A stretch of DNA of 43,335 nt from the NCBI GenBank assembly GCA_025928585.1, contig JAICJG010000010.1, positions 1 to 43,335 on the forward strand, in the 5' to 3' direction. The DNA comes from Rhodanobacteraceae bacterium (GTDB lineage Bacteria; Pseudomonadota; Gammaproteobacteria; Xanthomonadales; Rhodanobacteraceae). The notes beneath the pieces were generated by a model, which had not been told where the DNA came from, searched no databases, and was given only the letters and a program-made list of their open reading frames with translations. Position numbers and translations under genes: made by a program. Positions 18,451 through 26,599 of this stretch are shown piece by piece; the first letter of the stretch is position 1; each line of letters opens with the position of its first letter.

Positions 18451-18535
18451 GCTCGGCCCATCCCTGGGCCTCACCCTCGCTGCGCTCGGGGCCGCCTTCG
18501 GCGTCCAATTTTGTTCCCGACAAAATTGTCGAACC
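18451..18535 (-). repeat. Structured three-hairpin element next to a tRNA-Ser relic (copy 1)
   Basis: In minus-strand order: GGTTCGA (18535-18529), a 9-bp hairpin CAATTTTGT/ACAAAATTG with loop CGGGA (18528-18506), a 3-bp GCC/GGC hairpin with loop GAA (18502-18494), a GC-rich GAGCGCAGCGAGGG block, and a 5-bp GGCCC/GGGCC hairpin with loop AGGGAT (18470-18455). It then runs into the tRNA 3' fragment. The second copy at 27224-27310 has the same order, loops and flanks but different stem bases that still pair. Confidence 0.85.
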
Positions 18536-18570
18536 AGCGAGTTCGTCCACACCACCCACTTCCCCCAGAA

Positions 18571-18593
18571 ACAAAAACGCCCGCAAGGGGCGT
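18571..18593 (-). terminator. Rho-independent terminator of tRNA-Ser(CGA)
   Basis: Read on the minus strand, ACGCCC (18593-18588) and GGGCGT (18582-18577) form a 6-bp stem with a 5-base loop, followed by the T-rich run TTTTTGT. It begins 10 bases after the tRNA CCA end. Confidence 0.8.
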
Positions 18594-18601
18594 TTCCTGT
18601 T

Positions 18602-18694
<93 letters not shown>

Positions 18695-18706
18695 GGTCAG
18701 CCGCTC

Positions 18707-18736
18707 ATGATAAATGCGCACCGTCCCGAGTGACAA
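18707..18736 (-). promoter_or_regulatory. Sigma-70-type promoter of tRNA-Ser(CGA)
   Basis: On the minus strand TTGTCA (18736-18731) and TATCAT (18712-18707) are separated by 18 bases. Each matches consensus at five of six positions. The -10 box ends 12 bases before the tRNA 5' end. Confidence 0.65.
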
Positions 18737-18841
18737 CCGACAACCGAGCGCGCAACGCCGGGCCCTGCGGTCGACAGCCTGATCACTTGAGCCGAAGCCC
18801 GTGATGCCTTAGCTTGATGGGAGACACAGGAGGGGGTCGCC

Positions 18842-20500
18842 ATGCGTAAGCCGTCGGTGGTGGGTGTCTTGGTGCTGGGGATCGCCGTTGCGATGCCGGG
18901 CTGGGCGCTCGATGCCGGCCGAGCTTCGACCGGCGCGCCCACGTTCTACGCCACCATCCGGGAATTGCAGCAGCAGATGGCGAGCGGCAAGCTGGACTCG
19001 CAGCAGCTCGTTCGTGATTTCATCCGCCGGGTCGACCAGCTCGACCAGGCGGGGCCGCGGGTGAATTCGGTCATTGCGCTGAATCCGGACGCGCTCTCGA
19101 TTGCGAAGCAGCGCGACGCCGGTCACGCAGCGCACCCGCACGCTGCGCTCTGGGGTATCCCGGTGCTGCTCAAGGCCAACATCGACACTGGCGACAAGAT
19201 GCCGACCACCGCGGGCTCGCTGGCCCTGCTCGGAGCGCCGGCACCGCGCGATGCGACGGTAGCGGCGAAGCTGCGCGCTGCCGGCGCGGTGATTCTAGGC
19301 AAGGCCAACCTGAGCGAGTGGGCGAATTTTCGTTCCACCCGTGCGACCAGCGGCTGGAGTGCGCGCGGCGGGCTGACCCGCAATCCGTACGTGCTCGATC
19401 GCAGTGCCTGCGGATCGAGCTCGGGTTCCGCGGCGGCGGTCGCGGCCGGATTCGTGACGGTTGCGATCGGGACAGAAACCAACGGATCGGTCATCTGTCC
19501 GTCGGCGGCCAACGGTGTGGTCGGAATCAAGCCGACCGTGGGACTGGTGAGCCGCGCCGGGATCGTGCCGATCAGTTCGACCCAGGACACGGCAGGCCCC
19601 ATCGCGCGTGACGTGCGCGATGCGGCCATCGTGCTCACGGCGCTCGCTGGCAGCGACCCGCGCGATCCGGCGACCAAGTACGCCGACGCGCACGCGACCG
19701 ATTACACGAAGTTCCTGGACCCGAATGCGCTCAAGGGCAAGCGCATCGGTGTGGTGCGGGAACTCGCCGGCAACAATCCCGACGTCGACCGCCTGCTGAC
19801 CGAGTCGATCAAGGTGCTGCGCGCCCATGGTGCGACCGTGGTCGACCACGTCAGGATTCCGCACCTGCACGAGTATGGCAAGGCCGAGTCGACCGTGCTG
19901 CGGTACCAGTTCAAGCACGACATCGATGCCTACCTCGCCACCCGCAAGGGGCTTGCCGTGCACTCGCTGGCGGACCTCATCACGTTCGACAAGGCACACG
20001 CGGCCGAAGAAATGCCGTGGTTCGGGCAGGAACTGTTCACCGACGCCGAGGCCAAAGGTCCGCTGACGGACAAGACCTATACGGATGCGCTGAGGAAGCT
20101 CCAGACCCTGGCGGGGCCCGAAGGGATCGATGCGGCGATGCACTCGCAGCACCTGGATGTGTTGATGGCGCCGGCGCAGGACCCCTCGTGGCGGATCGAT
20201 CTCGCCAACGGCGACGCTGGCTCGGCTTCGGCGTATGGCCCGGCGGCGGTCGCGGGCTATCCCTCGATCACGGTGCCGGCAGGATTCGTGCACGCGCTTC
20301 CGGTCGGAATGCTGTTCTTCGGCGGCAAGTGGAGCGAGCCGACCCTGATCGGAGTTGCCTATGCCTACGAACAGGCCACCCACGCCTTGCGGCATCCCCG
20401 GTTCCTGACGACACTCCCGGCGCCGAAGGGAATCGATCCGCACACGCAGAAATCCTCGGCGTCGGCGCAGCCCGTAAAGCCACCACCTTCCGGTGGGTGA
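18842..20500 (+). CDS. Exported amidase (amidase signature family)
   Basis: A 552-residue amide hydrolase with an N-terminal signal peptide (hydrophobic 7-20, likely cut near WALDA). The amidase signature domain shows the Ser-cisSer-Lys triad: Lys111 in PVLLKANID, Ser192 in ACGSSSGSAAA and Ser216 in TETNGSVICPS. GKANLSEWAN (153-162) and the NGVVGIKPTVGLVS block are also typical. The C terminus ends in a low-complexity proline-rich tail. The start is clear: AGGAGGGGG lies 8 bases before the ATG. It is probably periplasmic, and the substrate is unknown. The gene stands alone and converges with the DJ-1 gene. Confidence 0.94.
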   Translation: MRKPSVVGVLVLGIAVAMPGWALDAGRASTGAPTFYATIRELQQQMASGKLDSQQLVRDFIRRVDQLDQAGPRVNSVIALNPDALSIAKQRDAGHAAHPHAALWGIPVLLKANIDTGDKMPTTAGSLALLGAPAPRDATVAAKLRAAGAVILGKANLSEWANFRSTRATSGWSARGGLTRNPYVLDRSACGSSSGSAAAVAAGFVTVAIGTETNGSVICPSAANGVVGIKPTVGLVSRAGIVPISSTQDTAGPIARDVRDAAIVLTALAGSDPRDPATKYADAHATDYTKFLDPNALKGKRIGVVRELAGNNPDVDRLLTESIKVLRAHGATVVDHVRIPHLHEYGKAESTVLRYQFKHDIDAYLATRKGLAVHSLADLITFDKAHAAEEMPWFGQELFTDAEAKGPLTDKTYTDALRKLQTLAGPEGIDAAMHSQHLDVLMAPAQDPSWRIDLANGDAGSASAYGPAAVAGYPSITVPAGFVHALPVGMLFFGGKWSEPTLIGVAYAYEQATHALRHPRFLTTLPAPKGIDPHTQKSSASAQPVKPPPSGG

Positions 20501-20541
20501 AGCGCCGGATCAAGGGGAACCGCTCGCCGGGCCGCTGCGGC

Positions 20542-21237
20542 TCATGCCGCCTGCGCGGTCTGGCCCAGTTGCTGCAGGACCGCCTTCGCAGCGTCGACCG
20601 ACGAGGCCGGGTTCTGGCCGGTGATCAGGTTGCCGGAATTGACGACGTGGGTTTGTCCGTCTGCCGCCTTCGAATACTCTCCGCCGCTTTCCTTCAACAT
20701 GTCCTCGACCAGGAACGGCACGGTGTCGGCGAGCCCAACGGCTTGTTCTTCCGAGTTGGAAAATCCGGTGACTGCCTTGCCCCGGACCAGCGGCAGGCCG
20801 TAGGGGCCCCGCGCGTGGCGCAGTGCCGCCGGCCCATGGCAGACGAGAGCTACTGGCTTGCCGGTGGCGTACATCGTTTCGATCAACACACGTGAGTCGC
20901 CATCTTCGGCGAGATCCCACAGCGGCCCGTGCCCGCCCGGGTAGAAGACCGCGTCGAAAGCGTCGGCGCTCACCTCGGCGAGCTTCTGGGTTCGTGCGAG
21001 CGCCTGCATCGCTTCCGGGTCACCGCGAAAGCGCCGGGTGGCGTCGGTCTGGTGGGCGGGCTCCTCGCTGCCGGGGTCGACCGGCGGCTGGCCGCCTGCA
21101 GGCGAGGCGAGCGTCACGTTCGCCCCCGCATTCTTGAACACGTAATAAGGCCCCGCCAGTTCATCGAGCCACAGACCGGTCGGCTTGCCGGTCTTGCCGA
21201 GCTGGCCGTGCGATGTCAGCACCATCAGGATCTTCAT
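20542..21237 (-). CDS. DJ-1/PfpI family protein (Hsp31/glyoxalase III type)
   Basis: A 231-residue single-domain class I glutamine-amidotransferase-like protein. The nucleophile elbow is VALVCHGPAAL with Cys133 and His134, and Glu26 (GLWLDELAGPY) is the conserved partner. FYPGGHGPLWDL near 99-110 places it in the Hsp31/chaperone-glyoxalase III branch, whose members convert methylglyoxal to lactate or protect proteins. It is cytoplasmic. Its start is followed upstream by 129 bases with no gene before the divergent DUF6165 gene. Whether it is a glyoxalase or a chaperone cannot be decided from the sequence. Confidence 0.9.
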   Translation of the reverse strand: MKILMVLTSHGQLGKTGKPTGLWLDELAGPYYVFKNAGANVTLASPAGGQPPVDPGSEEPAHQTDATRRFRGDPEAMQALARTQKLAEVSADAFDAVFYPGGHGPLWDLAEDGDSRVLIETMYATGKPVALVCHGPAALRHARGPYGLPLVRGKAVTGFSNSEEQAVGLADTVPFLVEDMLKESGGEYSKAADGQTHVVNSGNLITGQNPASSVDAAKAVLQQLGQTAQAA

Positions 21238-21366
21238 ACTGTGCTCCGTCGTTCTCGGGTTGCGGACCTGTATTGAAGAGTGGGAGCGCCCGGGCGGAAT
21301 GCAAGGCGCGCATCCCAGAATCCGCGCGCTGTTAGGCTTCGCGTAATTTTCCTGAGCGGCAACGAA

Positions 21367-21768
21367 ATGAACCTGATCTCAGCGCCGGTCTCCTGCGGCG
21401 AGCTGGTCGACAAACTGACCATCCTCGAAATCAAGTGTGAACGGATCGCCGATCCCGCCAAGCTGGCGAACGTGCGCGACGAGCTGGGGCTGCTGACTGC
21501 CTTGTGGGAGGCCGACCCCGCTTCGTCCATGGACATCGCGGCCGAACGTGCAGAGTTGAAGCGCATCAACGAGGCGCTGTGGGACCTCGAGGACGAAATC
21601 CGGCTCAAGGAGCGGGAGCAATCCTTCGATGCCCGGTTCATCGAACTGGCGCGGTCGGTGTACCGCACCAATGACCAACGGGCCGCGGTCAAGCGCGCGA
21701 TCAACCTGAAGCTGGGATCGCGGCTGGTGGAAGAGAAGTCGTACCAGGATTACGGCGGTTCGCCGTAG
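21367..21768 (+). CDS. DUF6165 family protein
   Basis: A 133-residue protein, mostly helical, starting ISAPVSCGELVDKLTILEIKCERI, the characteristic beginning of a small family often found near lipopolysaccharide or glycan genes. A second conserved stretch is RTNDQRAAVKRAINLKLGSRLVEEKSY at the C terminus. No catalytic motif or membrane segment is visible. The frame opens at 21280, but the ATG at 21367 gives the normal family length. Its neighbour is the family 9 glycosyltransferase (convergent), which agrees with a glycan-related role. The function is unknown. Confidence 0.8.
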   Translation: MNLISAPVSCGELVDKLTILEIKCERIADPAKLANVRDELGLLTALWEADPASSMDIAAERAELKRINEALWDLEDEIRLKEREQSFDARFIELARSVYRTNDQRAAVKRAINLKLGSRLVEEKSYQDYGGSP

Positions 21769-21833
21769 GTTTTTCGTGCCCCGCGGCGGCGGGCGGGCGT
21801 ATTTCGCGATGCCTGTTCCGCGCAGCCCTGGAT

Positions 21834-21940
21834 GGAGCGGCGAAGCCGGCCCGCAGGGCGAGCGACATGGACGTCGCGGATGAATCCAGGAAGGGTGTTG
21901 CGACTTTCCCGGATTCCGCTTCGCTGCACCGGGGCTAGCG
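21834..21940. repeat. Intergenic repeat block between DUF6165 and glycosyltransferase genes
   Basis: The 178-base gap holds two dispersed repeats. The first has GGCGAAGCC (21839-21847), GGCCCG, AGGGCGAG and a 5-bp GCGAC/GTCGC hairpin with loop ATGGAC (21862-21877). It shares this plan with the AGGGAT-loop elements at 18.45, 27.29 and 37.70 kb. The second (21909-21938) has CCCGGATTCCGCTTCGCT and GGGGCTA, the same family as 27633-27662. Confidence 0.6.
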
Positions 21941-21946
21941 TGAGTG

Positions 21947-22987
21947 TTACGGCTGAAGCGCGGCTTCGAGTTTTTCGATCGCGTCGTCCACGGTCACGAG
22001 GTCCATCACCCCCGGGTACTCGATCTTGGTGCCCCATGGGATGTCGGCGGCGGACTTGTGCAGGTGCTTGCGCGCGGCATCCTCGTAGCGATCGACGCAC
22101 CAGCGCCGGTCCGAGTAGGGGCCGGAACGCGCGGGATTGCTGGCCGCGTGCAGTCCCAGCACGCGTGCGCCGACCGCGTTCGCCATGTGCATGGGGCCCG
22201 CGTCGGGCGTCAGCACCAACGCGGCGCGCCGGTACAGCGCCAGGGCGCGCTTGAGGGTGTCCTTCCCGATCAGGTCCAGCGGTCTGGTTTGCATGTACGC
22301 GAGGACTGCATCGCCCAAGGCGCGTTCGGCCGATGACGGTCCGCCGGTCAGGACCACCCGCATCCGCAGCGCGCGCGCGGCGTGATCGGCGACCGCGGCG
22401 TAGCGTTCCGCACGCCAGTTCCGCAGGGCGTGGCTGGAGGCCGCGCTGATGACGAGGGCCGGTTGCCCGTCGTCCGGCCACTGGGCCGCTGCCCACTCCG
22501 TGGCTTCGTCGGGAATCGGAATGTCCCAGCAAACCGTTTCCTGTCGCAGCCCCAGCGGTTCCACGAAACTGCCGATGGCGTCGAGCACGTGTTCGCCGGT
22601 CCGCGCGGGAATCCGCTCGCGCACGAACAGTCCGTGCAAATCCTTGCTGCGCGCAAGGTCGTAGCCGATGCGCCGGTGCGCATGCACGGCGAGGCTCACG
22701 AGATTCGCGCGCAGGGCGACCTGCATGTGGAGCAGCGCATCGAAGCGGCGCCCGGCCAATGCCTTGCGCACCGCGCGGTAGCCCGCGATCCCCGCGCCCT
22801 TGTCGAACGCCACGAACTCGACGCCGGCGATATCACCGACCAGCCGATGTTCCAATTTTCCGACGATCCAGGTCAGACGGGTCGCGGGCCACGCCGCCTG
22901 CAACGTGCGCACCAGCGGGACCACGTGAGTGACGTCGCCGAGGGCCGATGTGCGCAGCAGACAGACGGATTGCGGGATCGCGGGCAT
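21947..22987 (-). CDS. Glycosyltransferase family 9 (heptosyltransferase-like)
   Basis: A 346-residue GT-B fold enzyme of family 9, which adds heptose or a related sugar to lipopolysaccharide core at the inner face of the membrane. The N-terminal RTSALGDVTHVVPLVRTLQAAWP and LTWIVGK segments (about 12-45) and the C-terminal LVLTPDAGPMHMANAVGARVLGLHAASNPARSGPYS block (about 267-302) are the family signatures. Its start is 20 bases from the kdkA start on the other strand, so both are likely expressed from one small divergent region. The pairing with a Kdo kinase supports a core-oligosaccharide role. The sugar donor is not determined. Confidence 0.9.
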   Translation of the reverse strand: MPAIPQSVCLLRTSALGDVTHVVPLVRTLQAAWPATRLTWIVGKLEHRLVGDIAGVEFVAFDKGAGIAGYRAVRKALAGRRFDALLHMQVALRANLVSLAVHAHRRIGYDLARSKDLHGLFVRERIPARTGEHVLDAIGSFVEPLGLRQETVCWDIPIPDEATEWAAAQWPDDGQPALVISAASSHALRNWRAERYAAVADHAARALRMRVVLTGGPSSAERALGDAVLAYMQTRPLDLIGKDTLKRALALYRRAALVLTPDAGPMHMANAVGARVLGLHAASNPARSGPYSDRRWCVDRYEDAARKHLHKSAADIPWGTKIEYPGVMDLVTVDDAIEKLEAALQP

Positions 22988-23007
22988 CGGCTTGCTAGAC
23001 TGGATGG

Positions 23008-23778
23008 ATGGAAGCGCCAGCGCATTCAGGCGGTGAACGTCACGCGGTCGACCCGCGCATTGTCGCATCGGCGGGCGGCGCGATGGTGTACGACGCGCGA
23101 CTGCCGGAGCCGCCCACCGAGGCCTGGTTCGAGCCGTCCTGGTGGCAATCGCAAGACCGGATGCGCGCGGCCAGCGGCGGGCGCGGCGGCATCGCCTTCA
23201 TCGACACGCCGGTCGGGCCCTGCGTGCTGCGGCACTACCGGCGCGGCGGATGGATGGCGCCGCTCCTCGGCGACCGCTACGTGTGGTGCGGTCGCGACCG
23301 CAGCCGCGGTTTTGCCGAATTCCGGATGCTGGCGGAACTGTCCCGGCACGGATTGCCCGCACCGGCGCCGGTCGCGGCGCGCTATCGGCGGCAGGGCCCG
23401 TACTATCGCGCGGACCTGATCACGCGCACCGTCGAGGGCGCGCGGACCCTCGCCGAGGTCATAGCCGAAGGCCGCCTCGATGCCAGGCTGGGGGAGCAGG
23501 TCGGCGAGCTCGTTGCCCGGTTCCACGCCGCGGGGGCCGACCACGCCGATCTGAATGCGCACAACATCCTGGTCGCCGCCGAGCGTCTGTGGCTGGTCGA
23601 TTTCGACCGCGGCGAGATCCGTGCACCCGGCACCGCGTGGAAGCTCGGCAACCTTGCGCGCCTCAAGCGCTCGCTGTTGAAGGTCGGCGCGTGCGATCAT
23701 GACGAAGCAGCGCTGGACCGCGAAGTCTGGACGCCCCTGATGCGCGGCTACGAACGCGCGTCGCGGACAAACCAATGA
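23008..23778 (+). CDS. kdkA: 3-deoxy-D-manno-octulosonic acid (Kdo) kinase
   Basis: A 256-residue kinase that phosphorylates Kdo of lipid A-Kdo on the cytoplasmic face. The fold is protein-kinase-like. GGIAFIDTPVGPCVLRHYRRGGWM (60-83) is the nucleotide-binding N lobe, HADLNAHNIL (179-188) the catalytic loop with Asp181, and VDFDRGE (197-203) the metal-binding segment with Asp198. The length is close to that of gammaproteobacterial KdkA. The next gene overlaps it by 4 bases (ATGA). Its presence indicates a phosphorylated single-Kdo core of the Haemophilus/Xanthomonas kind. Confidence 0.93.
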   Translation: MEAPAHSGGERHAVDPRIVASAGGAMVYDARLPEPPTEAWFEPSWWQSQDRMRAASGGRGGIAFIDTPVGPCVLRHYRRGGWMAPLLGDRYVWCGRDRSRGFAEFRMLAELSRHGLPAPAPVAARYRRQGPYYRADLITRTVEGARTLAEVIAEGRLDARLGEQVGELVARFHAAGADHADLNAHNILVAAERLWLVDFDRGEIRAPGTAWKLGNLARLKRSLLKVGACDHDEAALDREVWTPLMRGYERASRTNQ

Positions 23779-24590
23779 AGAAGAGACGCGCCGACAAGGA
23801 TGCCGCAGCTCCCGTCCCGGAAACCAAACCCGGAACCTGGTCGCTGCACGTGCTCGGCACCGGCGCCGCGGGCGCCGTCGACCTCGGATCTTCCGGCGCC
23901 GTGCTCGAGCGCGATGGCGAGCCGCTGCTGCTGATCGATTGCGGGCCCGGCACGCTCGAACATTACCTGCGTTGTTACGGCGCACTCCCGCCGGCCGTGT
24001 TCATCACCCACGGGCACATGGATCACGTCGCCGGACTCGAGCGGTTGTTTCATGCCGCATGGTTCGATCCGCGCGAGCGTGGTCGCGTCAAGCTGTTCGT
24101 GCACGCGAACCTGGTGCCGATCCTGCAGGCCCGTGCAGCCGATTATCCCAATGCGCTGGCCGAAGGCGGCGCCAACTTCTGGGAAGCATTCCGGTTTGTT
24201 CCGTTGTCGCGTGGCTTTTGGCTCGAGGGCTGGTGGTGCGACGTGTTCGGCACGCGTCACCATGTACCGGGTACCTCGTTCGGCGTGGCCCTGCGGGGCT
24301 GCTTTGCGTGGACGGGCGATACCCGCCCGATCCCCGAGCTGCTGGTCGAGCATTCCGACGCCCGCACCCTGGTCGCGCACGACTGCGCGCTGGTGGGCAA
24401 CCCGTCGCATACCGGTGTCGAGGATCTGGAGCGCGAGTACCCGGAGGAACTGCGCGAGCGGCTGCTGCTGTATCACTACGGCAGCGAGGCTGACGCGGCG
24501 GCACTTCGCGCACGGGGCTTCCGGGTTGCCGTCCCCGATGGCCGCTATCCGTTGCAGGCACCGCATCCGGTGCGCCCGGAGGCCGGATGA
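23775..24590 (+). CDS. Metallo-beta-lactamase-fold hydrolase of unknown substrate
   Basis: A 271-residue protein with an N-terminal polar leader of about 20 residues and one metallo-beta-lactamase domain. The metal motif THGHMDHV gives His79, His81, Asp83 and His84. His163 (RHHVPGTSFG), Asp182 (WTGDTRPIP) and His234 (LLYHYG) complete the RNase Z/MBL-type set. Despite the fold, nothing marks it as a beta-lactamase. It overlaps kdkA upstream and moaA downstream by 4 bases each, so it is translationally coupled between a lipopolysaccharide gene and the molybdenum-cofactor genes. I cannot assign its substrate. A phosphodiesterase or RNase-like role is possible. Confidence 0.87.
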   Translation: MKKRRADKDAAAPVPETKPGTWSLHVLGTGAAGAVDLGSSGAVLERDGEPLLLIDCGPGTLEHYLRCYGALPPAVFITHGHMDHVAGLERLFHAAWFDPRERGRVKLFVHANLVPILQARAADYPNALAEGGANFWEAFRFVPLSRGFWLEGWWCDVFGTRHHVPGTSFGVALRGCFAWTGDTRPIPELLVEHSDARTLVAHDCALVGNPSHTGVEDLEREYPEELRERLLLYHYGSEADAAALRARGFRVAVPDGRYPLQAPHPVRPEAG

Positions 24591-25636
24591 CCCGCCGCGA
24601 AGCACCGCTGGCCATGCAGCAGGGTACGGCACCGCCGGACGCGCTCGGGCGCACGCTCGCCGACCTGCGGATATCGGTGATCGACCGTTGCAACTTCCGC
24701 TGTCCGTACTGCATGCCGGAAGAGGCGTACCCGGCGGACCACGCATTCCTGCGCGCCCGCGAGCGGCTGGAGTTCGACGAGATCGAGCGCATTGCGCGGG
24801 TGTTCGTGTCGCTCGGCGTCCGCAAGCTGCGGCTGACGGGCGGCGAGCCGTTGCTGCGCCGGGGATTGCCCGATCTGGTCGCGCGGCTGGCGGTGATCGA
24901 AGGGCTCGAGGACTTCGCGCTCACCACCAACGGTGCGCTGTTGCCGCGGCTTGCGCAGCCCCTGCGCGACGCCGGGCTCCAGCGCGTCACCATCAGCATG
25001 GATAGCGCGGACGCGGAAATCTTCCGTCGGATGTCCGGCGGGCGCGGTGAGCTGGCCGGCGTCGAGGCCGCGATCGCCGCGGCAGAACGGGCGGGATTCG
25101 CCCCGCTCAAGATCAACTGCGTGGTGATGCGCGGGGTCAACGATGGCGGCGTGCCGGAACTCGTCGAGCGCTTCCGCGGCACCGGCCACATCCTGCGCTT
25201 CATCGAATACATGGATGTCGGAACGGTGAACGGCTGGCGCAACGACCGCGTGGTGCCGGGCGCCGAACTGGTGCGGCGGATCGACGCGCGATGGCCGCTC
25301 GAACCGTTGCCGCGCAATCCTGCATCGACCGCGCGCCGCTGGCGCTTTCGCGATGGCGGCGGCGCGATCGGCTTCATCAATTCGGTGACCGAGCCTTTCT
25401 GCGGCGGCTGCACCCGGGCGCGGCTGTCGGCCGACGGCAAGTTGTATACGTGCCTGTTTGCACATGCCGGGCACGACCTGCGGGCGCTGCTGCGCGCGGG
25501 CGAATCGGACGCAGCACTGCGCGCTTCGATCGCGGGGATCTGGAGCCATCGCGGCGACCGCTACAGCGAACGTCGCGCGGAACTGCGTGCAGCGGGCGTT
25601 CTGGAGCATGTCGAAATGTACAGGATTGGCGGGTGA
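24587..25636 (+). CDS. moaA: GTP 3',8-cyclase MoaA
   Basis: A 349-residue radical-SAM enzyme that makes 3',8-cyclo-7,8-dihydro-GTP, the first step of molybdopterin synthesis. The radical-SAM cluster cysteines are Cys35, Cys39 and Cys42 (DRCNFRCPYCMPEE). The C-terminal auxiliary cluster is FCGGCTRARLS plus the YTCLF cysteine, and the protein ends with Gly-Gly (RIGG), the MoaA hallmark that enters the active site. LRLTGGEPLLRRGL and RFIEYMDVG are also present. It overlaps the upstream hydrolase by 4 bases. No molybdenum-cofactor riboswitch is visible upstream, since the gene begins inside another coding sequence. Confidence 0.97.
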   Translation: MTRREAPLAMQQGTAPPDALGRTLADLRISVIDRCNFRCPYCMPEEAYPADHAFLRARERLEFDEIERIARVFVSLGVRKLRLTGGEPLLRRGLPDLVARLAVIEGLEDFALTTNGALLPRLAQPLRDAGLQRVTISMDSADAEIFRRMSGGRGELAGVEAAIAAAERAGFAPLKINCVVMRGVNDGGVPELVERFRGTGHILRFIEYMDVGTVNGWRNDRVVPGAELVRRIDARWPLEPLPRNPASTARRWRFRDGGGAIGFINSVTEPFCGGCTRARLSADGKLYTCLFAHAGHDLRALLRAGESDAALRASIAGIWSHRGDRYSERRAELRAAGVLEHVEMYRIGG

Positions 25637-25698
25637 AGATCGGCTCCTTGTTCGAAATAATTCCGAATCCATTTTGGCCCAGGGCAAAGCCCGATCTG

Positions 25699-25744
25699 CA
25701 TTCCGGGTTCTGTTGCCGGCAGAGCCGGCAAAAGCCCGGGAATG
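25699..25744. repeat. Nested inverted repeat between moaA and moaC
   Basis: The outer arms CATTCC (25699-25704) and GGAATG (25739-25744) enclose GGG/CCC pairs and a perfect inner hairpin, TTGCCGGC (25713-25720) with GCCGGCAA (25724-25731) and loop AGA. The hairpin interrupts an otherwise tight moa operon. It may be a dispersed repeat or an attenuator. No T-run follows. Confidence 0.6.
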
Positions 25745-25793
25745 ACGACCTTGAAACGCTCCGAGGCAAGCCCCTTCGATCCGGCGACAGAGA

Positions 25794-26321
25794 ATGCCCA
25801 GACACCGAGAGCCACCATTGACTCATCTAGATGCCGCTAACCGCCCGCGCATGGTCGACGTCGGCGCGAAGTCGCCCACCGCACGCGTGGCGGTGGCCGA
25901 AGCCGTTGTGCGTTTCCCTGTCGAAGTTGCGGACGCGCTGCGCGCCGGCGGGATGCGGAGCGCCAAGGGACCGGTCATCGACACCGCGATCGTCGCTGGC
26001 ACCATGGCTGTCAAGCGCACCCACGAGCTGATCCCGTTCTGCCATCCGCTCGCGATCGAACGCTGCCGGATCGAAGCCGATTTCGTGTCGGACACCGAGC
26101 TCGCGATCCGTTGCGAAGTCGCGGTCACCCACAAGACTGGCGTGGAGATGGAGGCGCTCACGGGTGCCAGCGTCGCGGCGCTCACCGTATACGACATGTG
26201 CAAGGCGCTCTCGCATGCAATCGTGATCGGACACGTACGCCTGCTGGAAAAGTCCGGCGGCAAACGCACGGTGCGGGAAGGGAAGGCGGCCCCGCGCGCG
26301 AAGGCGCAGGGGAAACGATGA
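25794..26321 (+). CDS. moaC: Cyclic pyranopterin monophosphate synthase MoaC
   Basis: A 175-residue enzyme that converts the MoaA product to cyclic pyranopterin monophosphate. The family start [23 protein letters not shown] is present. Catalytic and binding residues are in [22 protein letters not shown] and in [32 protein letters not shown]. The C-terminal 15 residues ([15 protein letters not shown]) are a basic extension. The ATG at 25794 is listed, but a TTG at 25818 would give the more usual N terminus beginning at LTHLD; neither has a strong Shine-Dalgarno site. The gene overlaps moaD by 4 bases. Confidence 0.95.
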   Translation: MPRHREPPLTHLDAANRPRMVDVGAKSPTARVAVAEAVVRFPVEVADALRAGGMRSAKGPVIDTAIVAGTMAVKRTHELIPFCHPLAIERCRIEADFVSDTELAIRCEVAVTHKTGVEMEALTGASVAALTVYDMCKALSHAIVIGHVRLLEKSGGKRTVREGKAAPRAKAQGKR

Positions 26322-26557
26322 ATTACCGCCTGCTGTATTTCGCCTCATTATGTGACGCCGCTGGCCGGGCGGAGGAAATCGTTGCGAGCGAAGCGGCCGA
26401 CGTGCGCGCCCTGTACTCGGAACTGGCGGAGCGGCACGGTTTCACCTTCGCGCCCGAGCGGTTGCGCGTGGCGGTCAACGGAGCATTCACGGACTGGGAC
26501 CACTGCCTCGCCGACAACGATGAGGTGGTGTTCCTGCCGCCGGTGAGCGGCGGGTGA
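26318..26557 (+). CDS. moaD: Molybdopterin synthase sulfur carrier subunit MoaD
   Basis: A 79-residue ubiquitin-like protein whose C-terminal Gly-Gly (PPVSGG) is thiocarboxylated and supplies sulfur to molybdopterin. The beta-grasp pattern begins [18 protein letters not shown] and includes RVAVNGAF and the [11 protein letters not shown] tail. It starts at the ATG inside the moaC stop (ATGA). The length is normal. It functions with MoaE as the two-subunit synthase. moaE starts 103 bases downstream, across a hairpin region. Confidence 0.95.
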   Translation: MNYRLLYFASLCDAAGRAEEIVASEAADVRALYSELAERHGFTFAPERLRVAVNGAFTDWDHCLADNDEVVFLPPVSGG

Positions 26558-26599
26558 GGAGCGGCGTTTACGTGATGCCAGTGGCATCGCGTGCCACGG

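Noticed and set aside
18451-18535. Group I or other self-splicing intron in the tRNA relic
   Set aside because: The element is about 80 bases, far too short, sits in the T loop rather than the anticodon loop, and shows no catalytic core.
24400-24590. Molybdenum-cofactor riboswitch before moaA
   Set aside because: moaA starts inside the preceding coding sequence, so no leader RNA is available.
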